From Desulfonispora thiosulfatigenes DSM 11270 (lineage in GTDB: Bacteria > Bacillota > Peptococcia > Peptococcales > Desulfonisporaceae): DNA of 64,000 nucleotides. Positions 54,629 to 63,112 of this stretch are shown here, in pieces. The stretch lies in the NCBI RefSeq assembly GCF_900176035.1, contig NZ_FWWT01000022.1:1-64000 (forward strand). The letters are read 5' to 3'. A model generated the notes under the pieces. It was given only the letters and a program-made list of their open reading frames with translations. It was not told the DNA's origin and made no database searches. The position numbers and the translations under genes are program-made. Every line of letters starts with the position of its first letter. The stretch's first letter is position 1.

Positions 54629-55618
54629 ATGAACTTAATAGAAAGTATAAAAGAAAAGGCAAAAGCAAAAAATGCAACTATTGTTTTACCAGAAGGAACA
54701 GAGGAAAGAACGGTACAGGCTGCTGGTATTATAAGTAAAGAAGGTATTGCTAATGTAATTCTTCTTGGAAAAGAAGAAGAAGTTAAAAATGTGGCTAAAA
54801 CTAATAATGTGGATTTATCAAATGTCCAAATTATTTTCCCGGAAAATCATGCTAAATTTGAAGAGTATGCTAATACTTTATTTGAATTAAGAAAAGCTAA
54901 AGGCATGACCTTAGAAGATGCTAAAAAATTAACTAAAAACTCATTATATTTTGGTGCACTAATGGTTAAAAGTGGTGATGCTTCTGGAATGGTAGCTGGA
55001 GCTGAAAATACAACAGGAAATGTTTTAAGACCTGCTTTACAAATCATCAAAACAGAAAAAGGTATATCTTCAGTGTCAGGTGCATTCATTATGATTGTTC
55101 CTAATAGTGAATATGGTGAAGAAGGAATAACCATTTTTGCAGATTGTGCTGTTAATCCTGTACCTACAGCAGAACAAATGGCCGAAAATGCGTTTTTATC
55201 CGCAAGAACTGCTAAAGATTTAGTGGGTTTTGAGCCAAAGGTAGCAATGCTTTCTTTTTCTTCTAAGGGAAGTGCAAAGCATGAATTAGTTGAAAAAGTA
55301 GCAAATGCAACTCAAATTGCTAAAGAAAGATATCCTGAGCTGATTGTAGATGGTGAATTACAAGCAGACGCAGCATTAGTACCTTCAGTAGGAACTAAAA
55401 AAGCGCCTGATAGTAAAGTTGCAGGACGAGCAAATGTATTAGTTTTCCCAGATCTACAAGCTGGTAATATTGGATATAAATTAGTAGAACGTTTTGCTAA
55501 AGGCGAGGCCATTGGTCCTATTTTACAAGGGATGGCAAAACCAGTAAATGACCTTTCTCGCGGATGTAGTGTAGATGATGTGGTAAATACTGTAGCTATT
55601 ACTGCTCTACAAAGTTAA
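54629..55618 (+). CDS. pta: phosphate acetyltransferase
   Basis: 329 residues, single-domain Pta, which interconverts acetyl-CoA and acetyl phosphate. IVLPEGTEERTVQAA, KSGDASGMVAGAENTTGNVLRP and the C-terminal NIGYKLVERFA are conserved. AAAGGGG precedes ATG 54629. Acetate kinase (ackA), which usually follows in Clostridia, is not here, so the partner enzyme must be encoded elsewhere or is absent. Confidence 0.95.
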   Translation: MNLIESIKEKAKAKNATIVLPEGTEERTVQAAGIISKEGIANVILLGKEEEVKNVAKTNNVDLSNVQIIFPENHAKFEEYANTLFELRKAKGMTLEDAKKLTKNSLYFGALMVKSGDASGMVAGAENTTGNVLRPALQIIKTEKGISSVSGAFIMIVPNSEYGEEGITIFADCAVNPVPTAEQMAENAFLSARTAKDLVGFEPKVAMLSFSSKGSAKHELVEKVANATQIAKERYPELIVDGELQADAALVPSVGTKKAPDSKVAGRANVLVFPDLQAGNIGYKLVERFAKGEAIGPILQGMAKPVNDLSRGCSVDDVVNTVAITALQS

Positions 55619-55648
55619 ATCTTTACTTAACGGTTAAGAATTATTGGA

Positions 55649-55678
55649 TTGACAACTATAATTAAAGACATATATAAT
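55649..55678 (+). promoter_or_regulatory. sigma-A-type promoter of yceD-rpmF
   Basis: TTGACA (55649-55654) and TATAAT (55673-55678), both matching the consensus exactly, with an 18-base spacer. It lies 44 bases ahead of the TTG start of yceD. Confidence 0.82.
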
Positions 55679-55721
55679 GAGAAGGTCGTCTAGGGTCCTT
55701 ATTTTAATATGAGGTGATAAA

Positions 55722-56237
55722 TTGATTATTAATCTAGCAAAACTGATGAATTCTAATGATGTGAAACATCGTGTTAGCTTTATTATGGACAAACTTGTAT
55801 TACCTGAAGATATAAAATTAGAAAGTCCCCTAGAAATATCTTTAGACATAGCCTTTGATAATCAGATAATTACAGTTGAAGGGGATTTCGAGGTGCATTT
55901 ACACTCCAACTGTGATAGATGTATCGAAAATGCTTCATTCGCTTTAAATGTAACTATAAAAGAAAAGTTAATTAAACAGTCGGATCTTTGTTATTTAAGT
56001 AATTTAAGTCAGGAAACAATAGATGAAGAGTATCAGGTTTTATATAGCCTTGATTTAGATTTAACTGATTTAGTTACGGAAAACATAATTCTTAATTTAC
56101 CAACTAAAATCCTATGTAGTGAAGCATGCAAAGGGATTTGTCCTTATTGTGGCAAAAATTTAAATAAAGAAAAATGTAATTGTGCTAATGAGCAAATTGA
56201 TCCACGTTTAGCTATTTTAGCTGAATTTAAAAAGTAA
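55722..56237 (+). CDS. yceD: DUF177 (YceD) protein
   Basis: 171 residues. The YceD family carries a conserved cysteine pattern (NCDRC in the middle and [23 protein letters not shown] at the C-terminus) and is linked to rpmF in most bacteria; the plant and bacterial homologues are needed for 23S rRNA processing or accumulation. The start is TTG 55722 with a GAGGTG site. Followed 17 bases later by rpmF. Confidence 0.9.
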   Translation: MIINLAKLMNSNDVKHRVSFIMDKLVLPEDIKLESPLEISLDIAFDNQIITVEGDFEVHLHSNCDRCIENASFALNVTIKEKLIKQSDLCYLSNLSQETIDEEYQVLYSLDLDLTDLVTENIILNLPTKILCSEACKGICPYCGKNLNKEKCNCANEQIDPRLAILAEFKK

Positions 56238-56254
56238 TACGAGGAGGTGTAAAC

Positions 56255-56443
56255 ATGGGAGTTCAACAAAGTAGAAGATCTAAAAGTAGAACAAGAAAGA
56301 AAAGATCTATGTGGGCTAGATTAGACACCCCTACAAGAATGGAATGTCCTCAATGTCACGAAGCGAAGATGCCCCATAGAGTTTGTCCTTCATGTGGTTT
56401 TTACAAAAACCGTGAAGCTATTAAAGTTAATGCAGCAGAGTAA
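56255..56443 (+). CDS. rpmF: 50S ribosomal protein L32
   Basis: 62 residues with four cysteines ([18 protein letters not shown]), so the zinc-binding form. The start is ATG 56255 with GAGGAGG upstream. L32 is slightly longer than the common Ala/Val-start form at its basic N-terminus. A terminator follows before fapR. Confidence 0.96.
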   Translation: MGVQQSRRSKSRTRKKRSMWARLDTPTRMECPQCHEAKMPHRVCPSCGFYKNREAIKVNAAE

Positions 56444-56472
56444 GAGTAAGCTTAAAGCTTACTCTTTTTTTA
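56443..56472 (+). terminator. terminator after rpmF
   Basis: AGAGTAAGCTT pairs with AAGCTTACTCT, then a T run. Confidence 0.9.
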
Positions 56473-56517
56473 TCTTTTTATATAAATACAAAATATGTAA
56501 AAATCTTTAGTTTTATA

Positions 56518-56546
56518 TTGATTTTTCTGAATCATTATATTATACT
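56518..56546 (+). promoter_or_regulatory. promoter of the fapR-plsX-fab operon
   Basis: TTGATT (56518-56523), a 17-base spacer and TATACT (56541-56546). The FapR-like operator follows within a few bases, at the expected transcription start, which fits with self-repression. Confidence 0.72.
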
Positions 56547-56550
56547 TTGT

Positions 56551-56569
56551 ATTGTTATCTGGTACTAAT
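56551..56569. promoter_or_regulatory. FapR-like operator
   Basis: ATTGTTATCTGGTACTAAT: the right half GGTACTAAT is perfect for the FapR inverted repeat, and 6 of 9 positions of the left half fit. Position at the transcription start of fapR agrees with the known autoregulation of FapR, whose release is triggered by malonyl-CoA. Confidence 0.6.
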
Positions 56570-56596
56570 ACAAGATGTAAAAGGTTGTCGGATTTT

Positions 56597-57151
56597 ATGA
56601 AAAAAAGAGTTCCTAAAATGCAAAGACAAGAAATCTTACAAAGAAATTTGTCGACCAATCCCTTTATAACGGATGAAGATTTAGCCGAGGAGTTTAACTG
56701 TAGCATTCAAACTATTCGTTTGGATAGACTAGAGCTTGGAATTCCAGAGGTTAGAGAAAGAATGAAGCAAGTAGCTGAAAAAAACTATACCAAGGTTAGA
56801 TCTGTAATAAATTCAGAAATTGTTGGTGAATTAGTAGAACTAGAATTAGGAAAAAAGGCTACTTCAATTATGGAAGTTACTTCTGATATGGTCTCAATGA
56901 AAAGTAAGGTTTGTCGTGGTCATCATATTTTTTCACAAGCAAATATGTTAGCTATGGCATTAATTGACGCTGATGTTGTTTTAACAGGAAGTGCTAGAGT
57001 TAGATATCGTAGACCAGTTTATTTAAAAGAAAAAGTAATTGCTACTGCATTTATAGCTAGAAATCATGGTAATAAACATTTAGTTAAAGTAGTTTCAAAA
57101 GTAGGGGCTGAAGAAGTATTCACAGCAAAGTTTATTATTGTTTCTAGATAG
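56597..57151 (+). CDS. fapR: fatty-acid synthesis repressor FapR
   Basis: 184 residues. A small N-terminal DNA-binding domain (RQEILQRNLSTNPFITDEDL, DLAEEFNCSIQTIRLDR) is joined to a hot-dog domain that binds malonyl-CoA (VYLKEKVIATAFI). FapR represses fatty-acid and phospholipid genes until malonyl-CoA builds up. ATG 56597 is the start; the open frame goes back to 56552, but that stretch contains the operator. First gene of the operon that follows. Confidence 0.93.
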   Translation: MKKRVPKMQRQEILQRNLSTNPFITDEDLAEEFNCSIQTIRLDRLELGIPEVRERMKQVAEKNYTKVRSVINSEIVGELVELELGKKATSIMEVTSDMVSMKSKVCRGHHIFSQANMLAMALIDADVVLTGSARVRYRRPVYLKEKVIATAFIARNHGNKHLVKVVSKVGAEEVFTAKFIIVSR

Positions 57152-57163
57152 GGGGAATTTAAA

Positions 57164-58159
57164 GTGCGAATTGCATTAGATGCTATGGGTGGAGATCATG
57201 CCCCTAAGGAAATAGTTCAAGGCGCAATAGAAGCAATAAATAAATATTCTTTTATTGAAAAAATATTTATTGTAGGTCACAAGGATAAAATTAACCCATA
57301 TTTAGAAAATGGACAAAATAAACTAGAAATTATTCACGCTTCTGAAAATATTACAATGGACGATATACCTACGGTGTCTTATCGAACAAAAAAGGATGCT
57401 TCTATATCAATTGCCGCTAAAATGGTTAAAGATAAAGAGGCAGATGCCCTTATTTCAGCAGGTAGCACAGGTGCCCAAATGGTAGCAAGCCTATTTGGTA
57501 TAGGTAGAATTAAGGCAGTAGATAGACCTGCAATTGCAACAGTGCTTCCAACTTTAGAAGGATATAAGCTTTTACTTGATATAGGAGCAAATACAAATTG
57601 TAAAGTTAAAAATTTAAAGCAGTTTGCCATGATGGGAAGTATCTATGCTGAAAAGATATTAGAAATTAAAAATCCCAAAATTGCTCTTATTAATAATGGA
57701 ACTGAAAAAACAAAGGGAAATGAATTGGTACAACAAACTTACATTGAACTTGAAAATATGCCAGGAATTAATTTTACTGGTAATATTGAAGGTAGAGATA
57801 TTTTACTAGGTAGTGCTGATGTCATGGTCTGTGATGGGTTTGTTGGTAATATAGTTTTAAAGTTAATTGAAGGTATGGCTAAAGCTGTTACAAGTTTAGC
57901 AAAAGAAGAAATAGATAAAAGTATACGGGCTAAAATAGGCGCTGGTTTATTATTACCGGTGGTAAAAGAATTAAAATCTAAATTAGATTATTCAGAATAT
58001 GGTGGAGCCCCACTATTAGGGATAGATGGAATTAGTATAATTTGTCATGGAAGTTCAAAAGCAAAAGCTATATGTAATTCAATTAATATCGCATATAATT
58101 GTCATAAAAGTGATTTAATTAAAATTATGACAAATAATTTAAAAATGGGTGACGTATAA
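57164..58159 (+). CDS. plsX: phosphate acyltransferase PlsX
   Basis: 331 residues; makes acyl-phosphate from acyl-ACP for the first step of phospholipid synthesis. LDAMGGDHAPKEIV, SAGSTGA, and VCDGFVGNIVLK are conserved. GTG 57164 is preceded by GGGGG, 12 bases after fapR. Its stop abuts fabH. Confidence 0.96.
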   Translation: MRIALDAMGGDHAPKEIVQGAIEAINKYSFIEKIFIVGHKDKINPYLENGQNKLEIIHASENITMDDIPTVSYRTKKDASISIAAKMVKDKEADALISAGSTGAQMVASLFGIGRIKAVDRPAIATVLPTLEGYKLLLDIGANTNCKVKNLKQFAMMGSIYAEKILEIKNPKIALINNGTEKTKGNELVQQTYIELENMPGINFTGNIEGRDILLGSADVMVCDGFVGNIVLKLIEGMAKAVTSLAKEEIDKSIRAKIGAGLLLPVVKELKSKLDYSEYGGAPLLGIDGISIICHGSSKAKAICNSINIAYNCHKSDLIKIMTNNLKMGDV

Positions 58160-59140
58160 ATGGATATAAAACTTTTACCTGTTGGTGTAATTGGAACAGG
58201 TTCATATTTACCGGATATGGTAATAACAAACAAAGATTTAGAAAAAATGGTAGATACAAATGATGAATGGATCACTTCTAGAACTGGGATTAAAGAAAGA
58301 AGAAAAGCTGATTGTGAAAAATCAACTTCATACATGGCATCAATGGCTGCAAAAAAGGCCTTAGAAAATGCAAATGTAAAAGCTGAAGAAATAGACATGA
58401 TTATTGTAGCAACAATAACTCCAGACATGTTTTTTCCATCAACGGCTTGTTTAGTACAAGAACAAATAGGAGCGGTAAATGCCGCAGCTGTTGATTTAGG
58501 AGCTGCTTGCACAGGCTTTATTTATAGTCTGGCTTTTGCAAGTAATTTAATTTCTACAGGAATGTATAAAAAGATTTTAGTTATAGGTTCAGAAACATTA
58601 ACTCGTATTTTAGATCCAAAGGATCGTAATACTTTAGTTCTATTTGGGGATGGAGCAGGTGCATGTGTATTGTCCCAAGTAGAAGAAGGAAGTGGGTTTT
58701 TATCTTTTGACTTAGGTTCTGATGGTAAAGGAGCAAATCTTTTATACTCTAGTGCTACAATTAATAGTGAAAGCGTAGCAAAAGGTGATCATTATTTAAA
58801 AATGGCAGGTAATGAAGTCTTTAAATTTGCTATTCGGATATTAAATGAAACTGCCCAAAAGGCATTAGAAAAAGCTGGTTTAACAAAAGAAGAATTAGAC
58901 TTTTTAGTACCTCATCAAGCTAATAAAAGAATTATCCAATCAGCGATGAAAAGATTAGATATTTCTGAAGATAAGGTGTACGTAAATTTAGATAAGTATG
59001 GTAATATGTCAGGAGCAAGTATTCCTGTAGCGTTAGATGAAGCAGTAAGAAATGGAAAAGTAAAAAAAGGCGACAATATAATTTTAGTAGGGTTTGGAGC
59101 AGGGTTAACCTGGGGATCATGTGTAATTAGGTGGGTTTAG
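58160..59140 (+). CDS. fabH: beta-ketoacyl-ACP synthase III
   Basis: 326 residues; condenses acetyl-CoA (or branched acyl-CoA) with malonyl-ACP to begin fatty acid synthesis. The catalytic triad is visible: C117 (GAACTGF), H252 (PHQANKR) and Asn in the NMSGAS segment's preceding loop near 282. A GIGSYLP-like N-terminus (GVIGTGSYLPD) fits. ATG 58160 starts directly after the plsX stop. Confidence 0.96.
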   Translation: MDIKLLPVGVIGTGSYLPDMVITNKDLEKMVDTNDEWITSRTGIKERRKADCEKSTSYMASMAAKKALENANVKAEEIDMIIVATITPDMFFPSTACLVQEQIGAVNAAAVDLGAACTGFIYSLAFASNLISTGMYKKILVIGSETLTRILDPKDRNTLVLFGDGAGACVLSQVEEGSGFLSFDLGSDGKGANLLYSSATINSESVAKGDHYLKMAGNEVFKFAIRILNETAQKALEKAGLTKEELDFLVPHQANKRIIQSAMKRLDISEDKVYVNLDKYGNMSGASIPVALDEAVRNGKVKKGDNIILVGFGAGLTWGSCVIRWV

Positions 59141-59156
59141 TTAAGGAGGATTAAAA

Positions 59157-60095
59157 ATGTTAAAAACAGACTTATGTGATTTATTAGGAGTACAATATCC
59201 AATTATTCAAGGTGGTATGGCATGGGTAGCAACAGGTGAATTAGCAGCAGCAGTATCAAATGCAGGTGGCCTGGGTATTATTGGAGCAGGTAGTGCGCCA
59301 AAGGAAATTGTGCGCGGACAGATAAAAAAGGCAAAAGAATTAACTAATAAACCTTTTGGTGTAAATATATATTTTATTTCTCCTTTTGTGGATGATATTA
59401 TAGACCTTGTAATTGAAGAAAATATTAAAATTATAACAACTGGTGCTGGAAATCCAGGTAAATATATTAGTAGGTTTAAAGAAGCAGGAATAAAAGTTTT
59501 TCCTTTAGTATCCTCAGTAGCTCTTGCTAGAAGACTTGAGAAAATTGGTGTGGATGGTTTAATAGCAGAAGGCCTTGAATGTGGAGGTCATGTAGGGGAA
59601 TTAACTACGATGGCTTTAGTTCCTCAAATTGTGGATGCAGTGAATATACCAGTAATCGCAGCTGGCGGAATTTTTGATGCTAGAGGCGTAGTAGCTGCAC
59701 TCAGCTTTGGAGTACAAGGAGTACAAATGGGAACTAGATTTGTATGTGCTGAAGAATGTACTGTCCATGAAAATTATAAAGAAGCCTTAATTAAAGCAAA
59801 AGATCGTGATACAGTTTTAACTGGAACTTCTGGTCATAAAGTACGAGTTGTAAAAAATAAATTAACGAGAACATTTGATGAATTAGTAGAGAATAATGCA
59901 ACAGAAGAAGAGTTTGAAAAACTAGGTGCAGGCAGATTAAGAATGGCTGTAGTAGATGGAGATATTCAAATGGGATCAATTATGGCAGGTCAAGTAGCAT
60001 CAATGATTAAAAAAGTTCAACCTGCTAAAGAAATTATTGAAGAAATAGTAACTGAAACAAGCGAAATTATAAATAACTTAAAAAGGTTTTTGTAA
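59157..60095 (+). CDS. fabK: enoyl-ACP reductase FabK (FMN-dependent)
   Basis: 312 residues. A TIM-barrel FMN enzyme of the nitronate monooxygenase superfamily; PIIQGGMAWVATGELAAAVS, GLECGGHVGELTT and AAGGIFDARG are the FabK signatures. It reduces enoyl-ACP with NAD(P)H in the elongation cycle. No FabI is seen in the cluster, so this is probably the main enoyl reductase. AAGGAGG precedes ATG 59157. Confidence 0.93.
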   Translation: MLKTDLCDLLGVQYPIIQGGMAWVATGELAAAVSNAGGLGIIGAGSAPKEIVRGQIKKAKELTNKPFGVNIYFISPFVDDIIDLVIEENIKIITTGAGNPGKYISRFKEAGIKVFPLVSSVALARRLEKIGVDGLIAEGLECGGHVGELTTMALVPQIVDAVNIPVIAAGGIFDARGVVAALSFGVQGVQMGTRFVCAEECTVHENYKEALIKAKDRDTVLTGTSGHKVRVVKNKLTRTFDELVENNATEEEFEKLGAGRLRMAVVDGDIQMGSIMAGQVASMIKKVQPAKEIIEEIVTETSEIINNLKRFL

Positions 60096-60105
60096 GGAGG
60101 AAATT

Positions 60106-61047
60106 ATGAGTAAAATAGCCTTTGTTTTTCCAGGGCAAGGTTCACAGTGTATAGGAATGGGAAGAGAAATGGTAAATAATTTTCCTTGTGCAAAAGAAAC
60201 CTTTGAGTTAGCTGATAAGCGCCTGGGTTATAAACTTTCAGATTTATGTTTTAATGGTCCAGAAGAAAAACTTAAATTAACAGTACATACTCAACCTGCG
60301 TTATTAACTACAAGTATTGCATGCTTGAGAGTATTAGAGGAAAATGGGGTAAAGCCTGACTATGTTGCAGGACATAGTTTAGGAGAATACTCAGCTCTTG
60401 TAGCAGCTAAAGCAATCGAGTTTTCCGATGCTGTATGGCTAGTAGAACAACGTGGAAAGTATATGCAAGAGGCAGTTGTCCCAGGAGAAGGAAGTATGGC
60501 AGCTATCCTTGGTTTAGATGAAGAAAGCGTTTATAAATTATGTGAAAAGTGTCAGGACTTAGGTGTTATTGAGCCAGCTAATTTTAATTGTCCTGGCCAA
60601 ATAGTGGTTGCTGGAGCTACCCCTGCAATAAATAAGGCTGTTGAAGTGGCTAAAGAACTGGGTGCTAAAAGGGCTATTCCACTTGCAGTAAGTGGCCCAT
60701 TTCATTCTTCATTACTAGAAGCAGCTGGAAATAATCTTGGCTTAGCGATAGAAAAGATCACTATTAATAATCCGGAAGTTCCTGTTATTGCTAATGTAAG
60801 TGCCGGAGAGGTATCTACTAAAGAAGAAATTGAAGAATCTTTAATTAGGCAAGTTAGTAGTTCAGTAAAATGGGAACAGTCCGTTAGATATTTAATAAAT
60901 AAAGGAGTAACAACATTTATTGAAATTGGTTCTGGTAAAGTTCTTACTGGATTAATTAAAAAAATAGATAAAAGTGTAAATGTACATAATGTTTCAGATC
61001 CTACTTCTTTGGAGCAGACCTTAGAAGGTTTAAAGGAGGCTTTATAA
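60106..61047 (+). CDS. fabD: malonyl-CoA:ACP transacylase
   Basis: 313 residues. The nucleophile S91 is in GHSLGEYSAL, with the oxyanion-hole FPGQGSQ at the N-terminus and the catalytic His in GPFHSSLLE. It loads malonyl onto ACP. AAGGAGG precedes ATG 60106. fabG starts immediately after its stop. Confidence 0.97.
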   Translation: MSKIAFVFPGQGSQCIGMGREMVNNFPCAKETFELADKRLGYKLSDLCFNGPEEKLKLTVHTQPALLTTSIACLRVLEENGVKPDYVAGHSLGEYSALVAAKAIEFSDAVWLVEQRGKYMQEAVVPGEGSMAAILGLDEESVYKLCEKCQDLGVIEPANFNCPGQIVVAGATPAINKAVEVAKELGAKRAIPLAVSGPFHSSLLEAAGNNLGLAIEKITINNPEVPVIANVSAGEVSTKEEIEESLIRQVSSSVKWEQSVRYLINKGVTTFIEIGSGKVLTGLIKKIDKSVNVHNVSDPTSLEQTLEGLKEAL

Positions 61048-61791
61048 ATGAGTGGAACAAAAAAGATAGCAGTTGTTACCGGTGCATCCAGAGGAATAGG
61101 CAGAGCCATAGCTTTAAAGCTAGCTAAGGAAGGTATTAAAGTCGCTGTAAACTATAATGGTAGTGAAGATAAAGCCAAAGAGGTCTTAAGTGAAATTATC
61201 GCAAGTGGTGGAGAAGGAATAATAGTGAAAGCTAATATTTCAAACGCTGAAGATGTAGCTAAAATGTTTGAAACCGTAGAAAATGAACTTGGTAAGGTAG
61301 ATATTTTAGTTAATAATGCAGGTATAACAAAAGATAATCTCATTATGCGTATGAAAGAAGAAGAATGGGATAGTGTAATAGAAACTAATTTAAAAGGTGC
61401 TTTTAATTGTATTAAAGCAATTAGTAGAGGTATGATAAAACAAAAGGCTGGAAAAATAATCAACATAGCTTCTGTAGTAGCTTTAGCAGGTAATGTAGGC
61501 CAAAGTAATTACGTAGCAGCAAAGGCAGGTATTATTGGATTAACTAAATCGGTTGCTTTAGAATTTGCAAGTAGAGGAATCCAGGTTAATGCAGTAGCAC
61601 CAGGGTTTATTTCAACTGACATGACTGATGCTCTTCCTGATAATATCAAAGAACAATTATTAGAGCGCATTCCAGTAAAAAAACTTGGTACCCCTGAAGA
61701 TGTTGCAAATACAGTTGCTTTCTTAGCTTCACCTGAAAGTGACTATATAACAGGGCAAGTTATTAATGTCAATGGTGGAATGTATGTATAA
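61048..61791 (+). CDS. fabG: 3-oxoacyl-ACP reductase
   Basis: 247 residues, short-chain dehydrogenase. The NADPH loop [21 protein letters not shown], and the catalytic Ser-Tyr-Lys ([15 protein letters not shown]) are all present. It reduces 3-oxoacyl-ACP. ATG 61048 follows the fabD stop directly, with AAAGGAGG inside fabD. Confidence 0.97.
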   Translation: MSGTKKIAVVTGASRGIGRAIALKLAKEGIKVAVNYNGSEDKAKEVLSEIIASGGEGIIVKANISNAEDVAKMFETVENELGKVDILVNNAGITKDNLIMRMKEEEWDSVIETNLKGAFNCIKAISRGMIKQKAGKIINIASVVALAGNVGQSNYVAAKAGIIGLTKSVALEFASRGIQVNAVAPGFISTDMTDALPDNIKEQLLERIPVKKLGTPEDVANTVAFLASPESDYITGQVINVNGGMYV

Positions 61792-61823
61792 AAAAGTTAT
61801 AGATTTGGAAGGGGGTGAACTGG

Positions 61824-62051
61824 GTGGAGATTTTTGATAAAGTTAAAGATATAGTTATTGATCAACTTAATGTAGATGCTGAAGAAGTATCTTTAGAAAC
61901 TAGCTTTGAGGAATTAAATGCAGACTCTTTAGATGTTGTTGAAATGGTAATGGCATTAGAGGAAGAGTTTGATATCGAAATACCTGATGAAGATGCTGAG
62001 AAAATTAGAAGCATTGGAGCAGCGGTTCAATACATCAAGGCTAAGATTTAA
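61824..62051 (+). CDS. acpP: acyl carrier protein
   Basis: 75 residues, very acidic. The phosphopantetheine Ser is S35 in [10 protein letters not shown]. The start is GTG 61824, with GGAAGGGGG about eight bases ahead; an in-frame GTG at 61815 lies on that site and would add three residues. It follows fabG by 32 bases and ends at a terminator. Confidence 0.95.
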   Translation: MEIFDKVKDIVIDQLNVDAEEVSLETSFEELNADSLDVVEMVMALEEEFDIEIPDEDAEKIRSIGAAVQYIKAKI

Positions 62052-62066
62052 TTATGATTAATATTA

Positions 62067-62097
62067 AAAGTCCCGTGGTTTACTACGGGACTTTATT
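62067..62097 (+). terminator. hairpin after acpP
   Basis: AAAGTCCCGT pairs with ACGGGACTTT. The T run is short and mixed, so some reading into the next genes is likely. Confidence 0.75.
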
Positions 62098-62124
62098 CAA
62101 ATAAATAGTTTGGAGGGTATTAAC

Positions 62125-63069
62125 TTGAAACTGCCTAATTTAAAAATTGGAAATTTAATGCCCCGTTATCCCATAATACAAGGTGGAATGGCTGTTCGTA
62201 TTTCCACTTCGCGCTTAGCTAGTGCTGTTGCTGAAGCTGGTGGTATCGGTCTAATTGCTGCAACTGGTATGGATAAAGATGAATTAAAAAAAGAAATAAG
62301 GTTAGCAAGAGAGAAAACTCAAGGTATAATAGGTATAAATATAATGTTTGCAGCTACCAAGTTTAAAGAATTAGTTTTTACAGCTTTAGATGAAGGTATT
62401 GATTTAATCGTTCAAGGTGCTGGTTTTTCGAGAGATATTTTCTCTTGGTGTAAAGATGCTGACACTCCTTTTATTCCAATAGTTTCAACTCCCAAATTGG
62501 CTGTAATTTCTGAGCGCCTTGGAGCAGCTGCTATAGTGGCTGAAGGAAAGGAAGCTGGAGGACACTTAGGTACAGAAGATTCAATGAGAGATATTTTGCC
62601 TAAAGTAAAAAAAGTTGTATCTATACCTGTTATAGCTGCTGGTGGTATAGTTGATGCAAGAGACATGCAAGAAGCATTTAGCTTAGGAGCAAATGGGGTG
62701 CAAATGGGAATTAGATTTGCAGCTAGCAAGGAAGCAAATGGATCAGATAATCTTAAAGAATTATATGTAAAATCCACAAAAGAAGATATTGTTTTAGTAG
62801 ATAGTCCCGTTGGCTTAATGGGAAGAGCACTACGAAATGAATTTACAGATAAATTATTAGCGGGAAATATAAAAGAACCTCAAACTTGTAATGGATGCTT
62901 AAAAAAATGCAAACATAATTTTTGCATTATGGAAGCTTTAAATAATGCTCAAAAAGGAAACTTATCTGAAGGGTTAGCCTTTTCAGGTGAGTATATCGAT
63001 AAAATTACAGAAATCTTATCTGCACAAGAAATTATAAATAGATTAGTACAAGAGTATGAGTCTTTTTAA
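62125..63069 (+). CDS. second FabK-like / nitronate monooxygenase family protein
   Basis: 314 residues, paralogous in fold to fabK (YPIIQGGMAVRISTSRLASA, GKEAGGHLG, AAGGIVDARD). It has a C-terminal cysteine cluster (CNGCLKKCKHNFC, about residues 257-269) that the fabK of this cluster lacks. The start is TTG 62125 with GGAGGG upstream, though the frame opens at 62110. It could be a second enoyl-ACP reductase or a nitronate monooxygenase-type flavin oxidoreductase; its place between acpP and fabF favours lipid metabolism. Confidence 0.78.
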   Translation: MKLPNLKIGNLMPRYPIIQGGMAVRISTSRLASAVAEAGGIGLIAATGMDKDELKKEIRLAREKTQGIIGINIMFAATKFKELVFTALDEGIDLIVQGAGFSRDIFSWCKDADTPFIPIVSTPKLAVISERLGAAAIVAEGKEAGGHLGTEDSMRDILPKVKKVVSIPVIAAGGIVDARDMQEAFSLGANGVQMGIRFAASKEANGSDNLKELYVKSTKEDIVLVDSPVGLMGRALRNEFTDKLLAGNIKEPQTCNGCLKKCKHNFCIMEALNNAQKGNLSEGLAFSGEYIDKITEILSAQEIINRLVQEYESF

Positions 63070-63112
63070 TTTTCTCCGACTTTAGAAATTTTTCAAAAAG
63101 AGGTGTTTTTGT

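Noticed and set aside
58905-58913. TTTAGTACC inside fabH as a FapR site
   Set aside because: A half-site within coding sequence, lacking the partner half; expected by chance in A+T-rich DNA.
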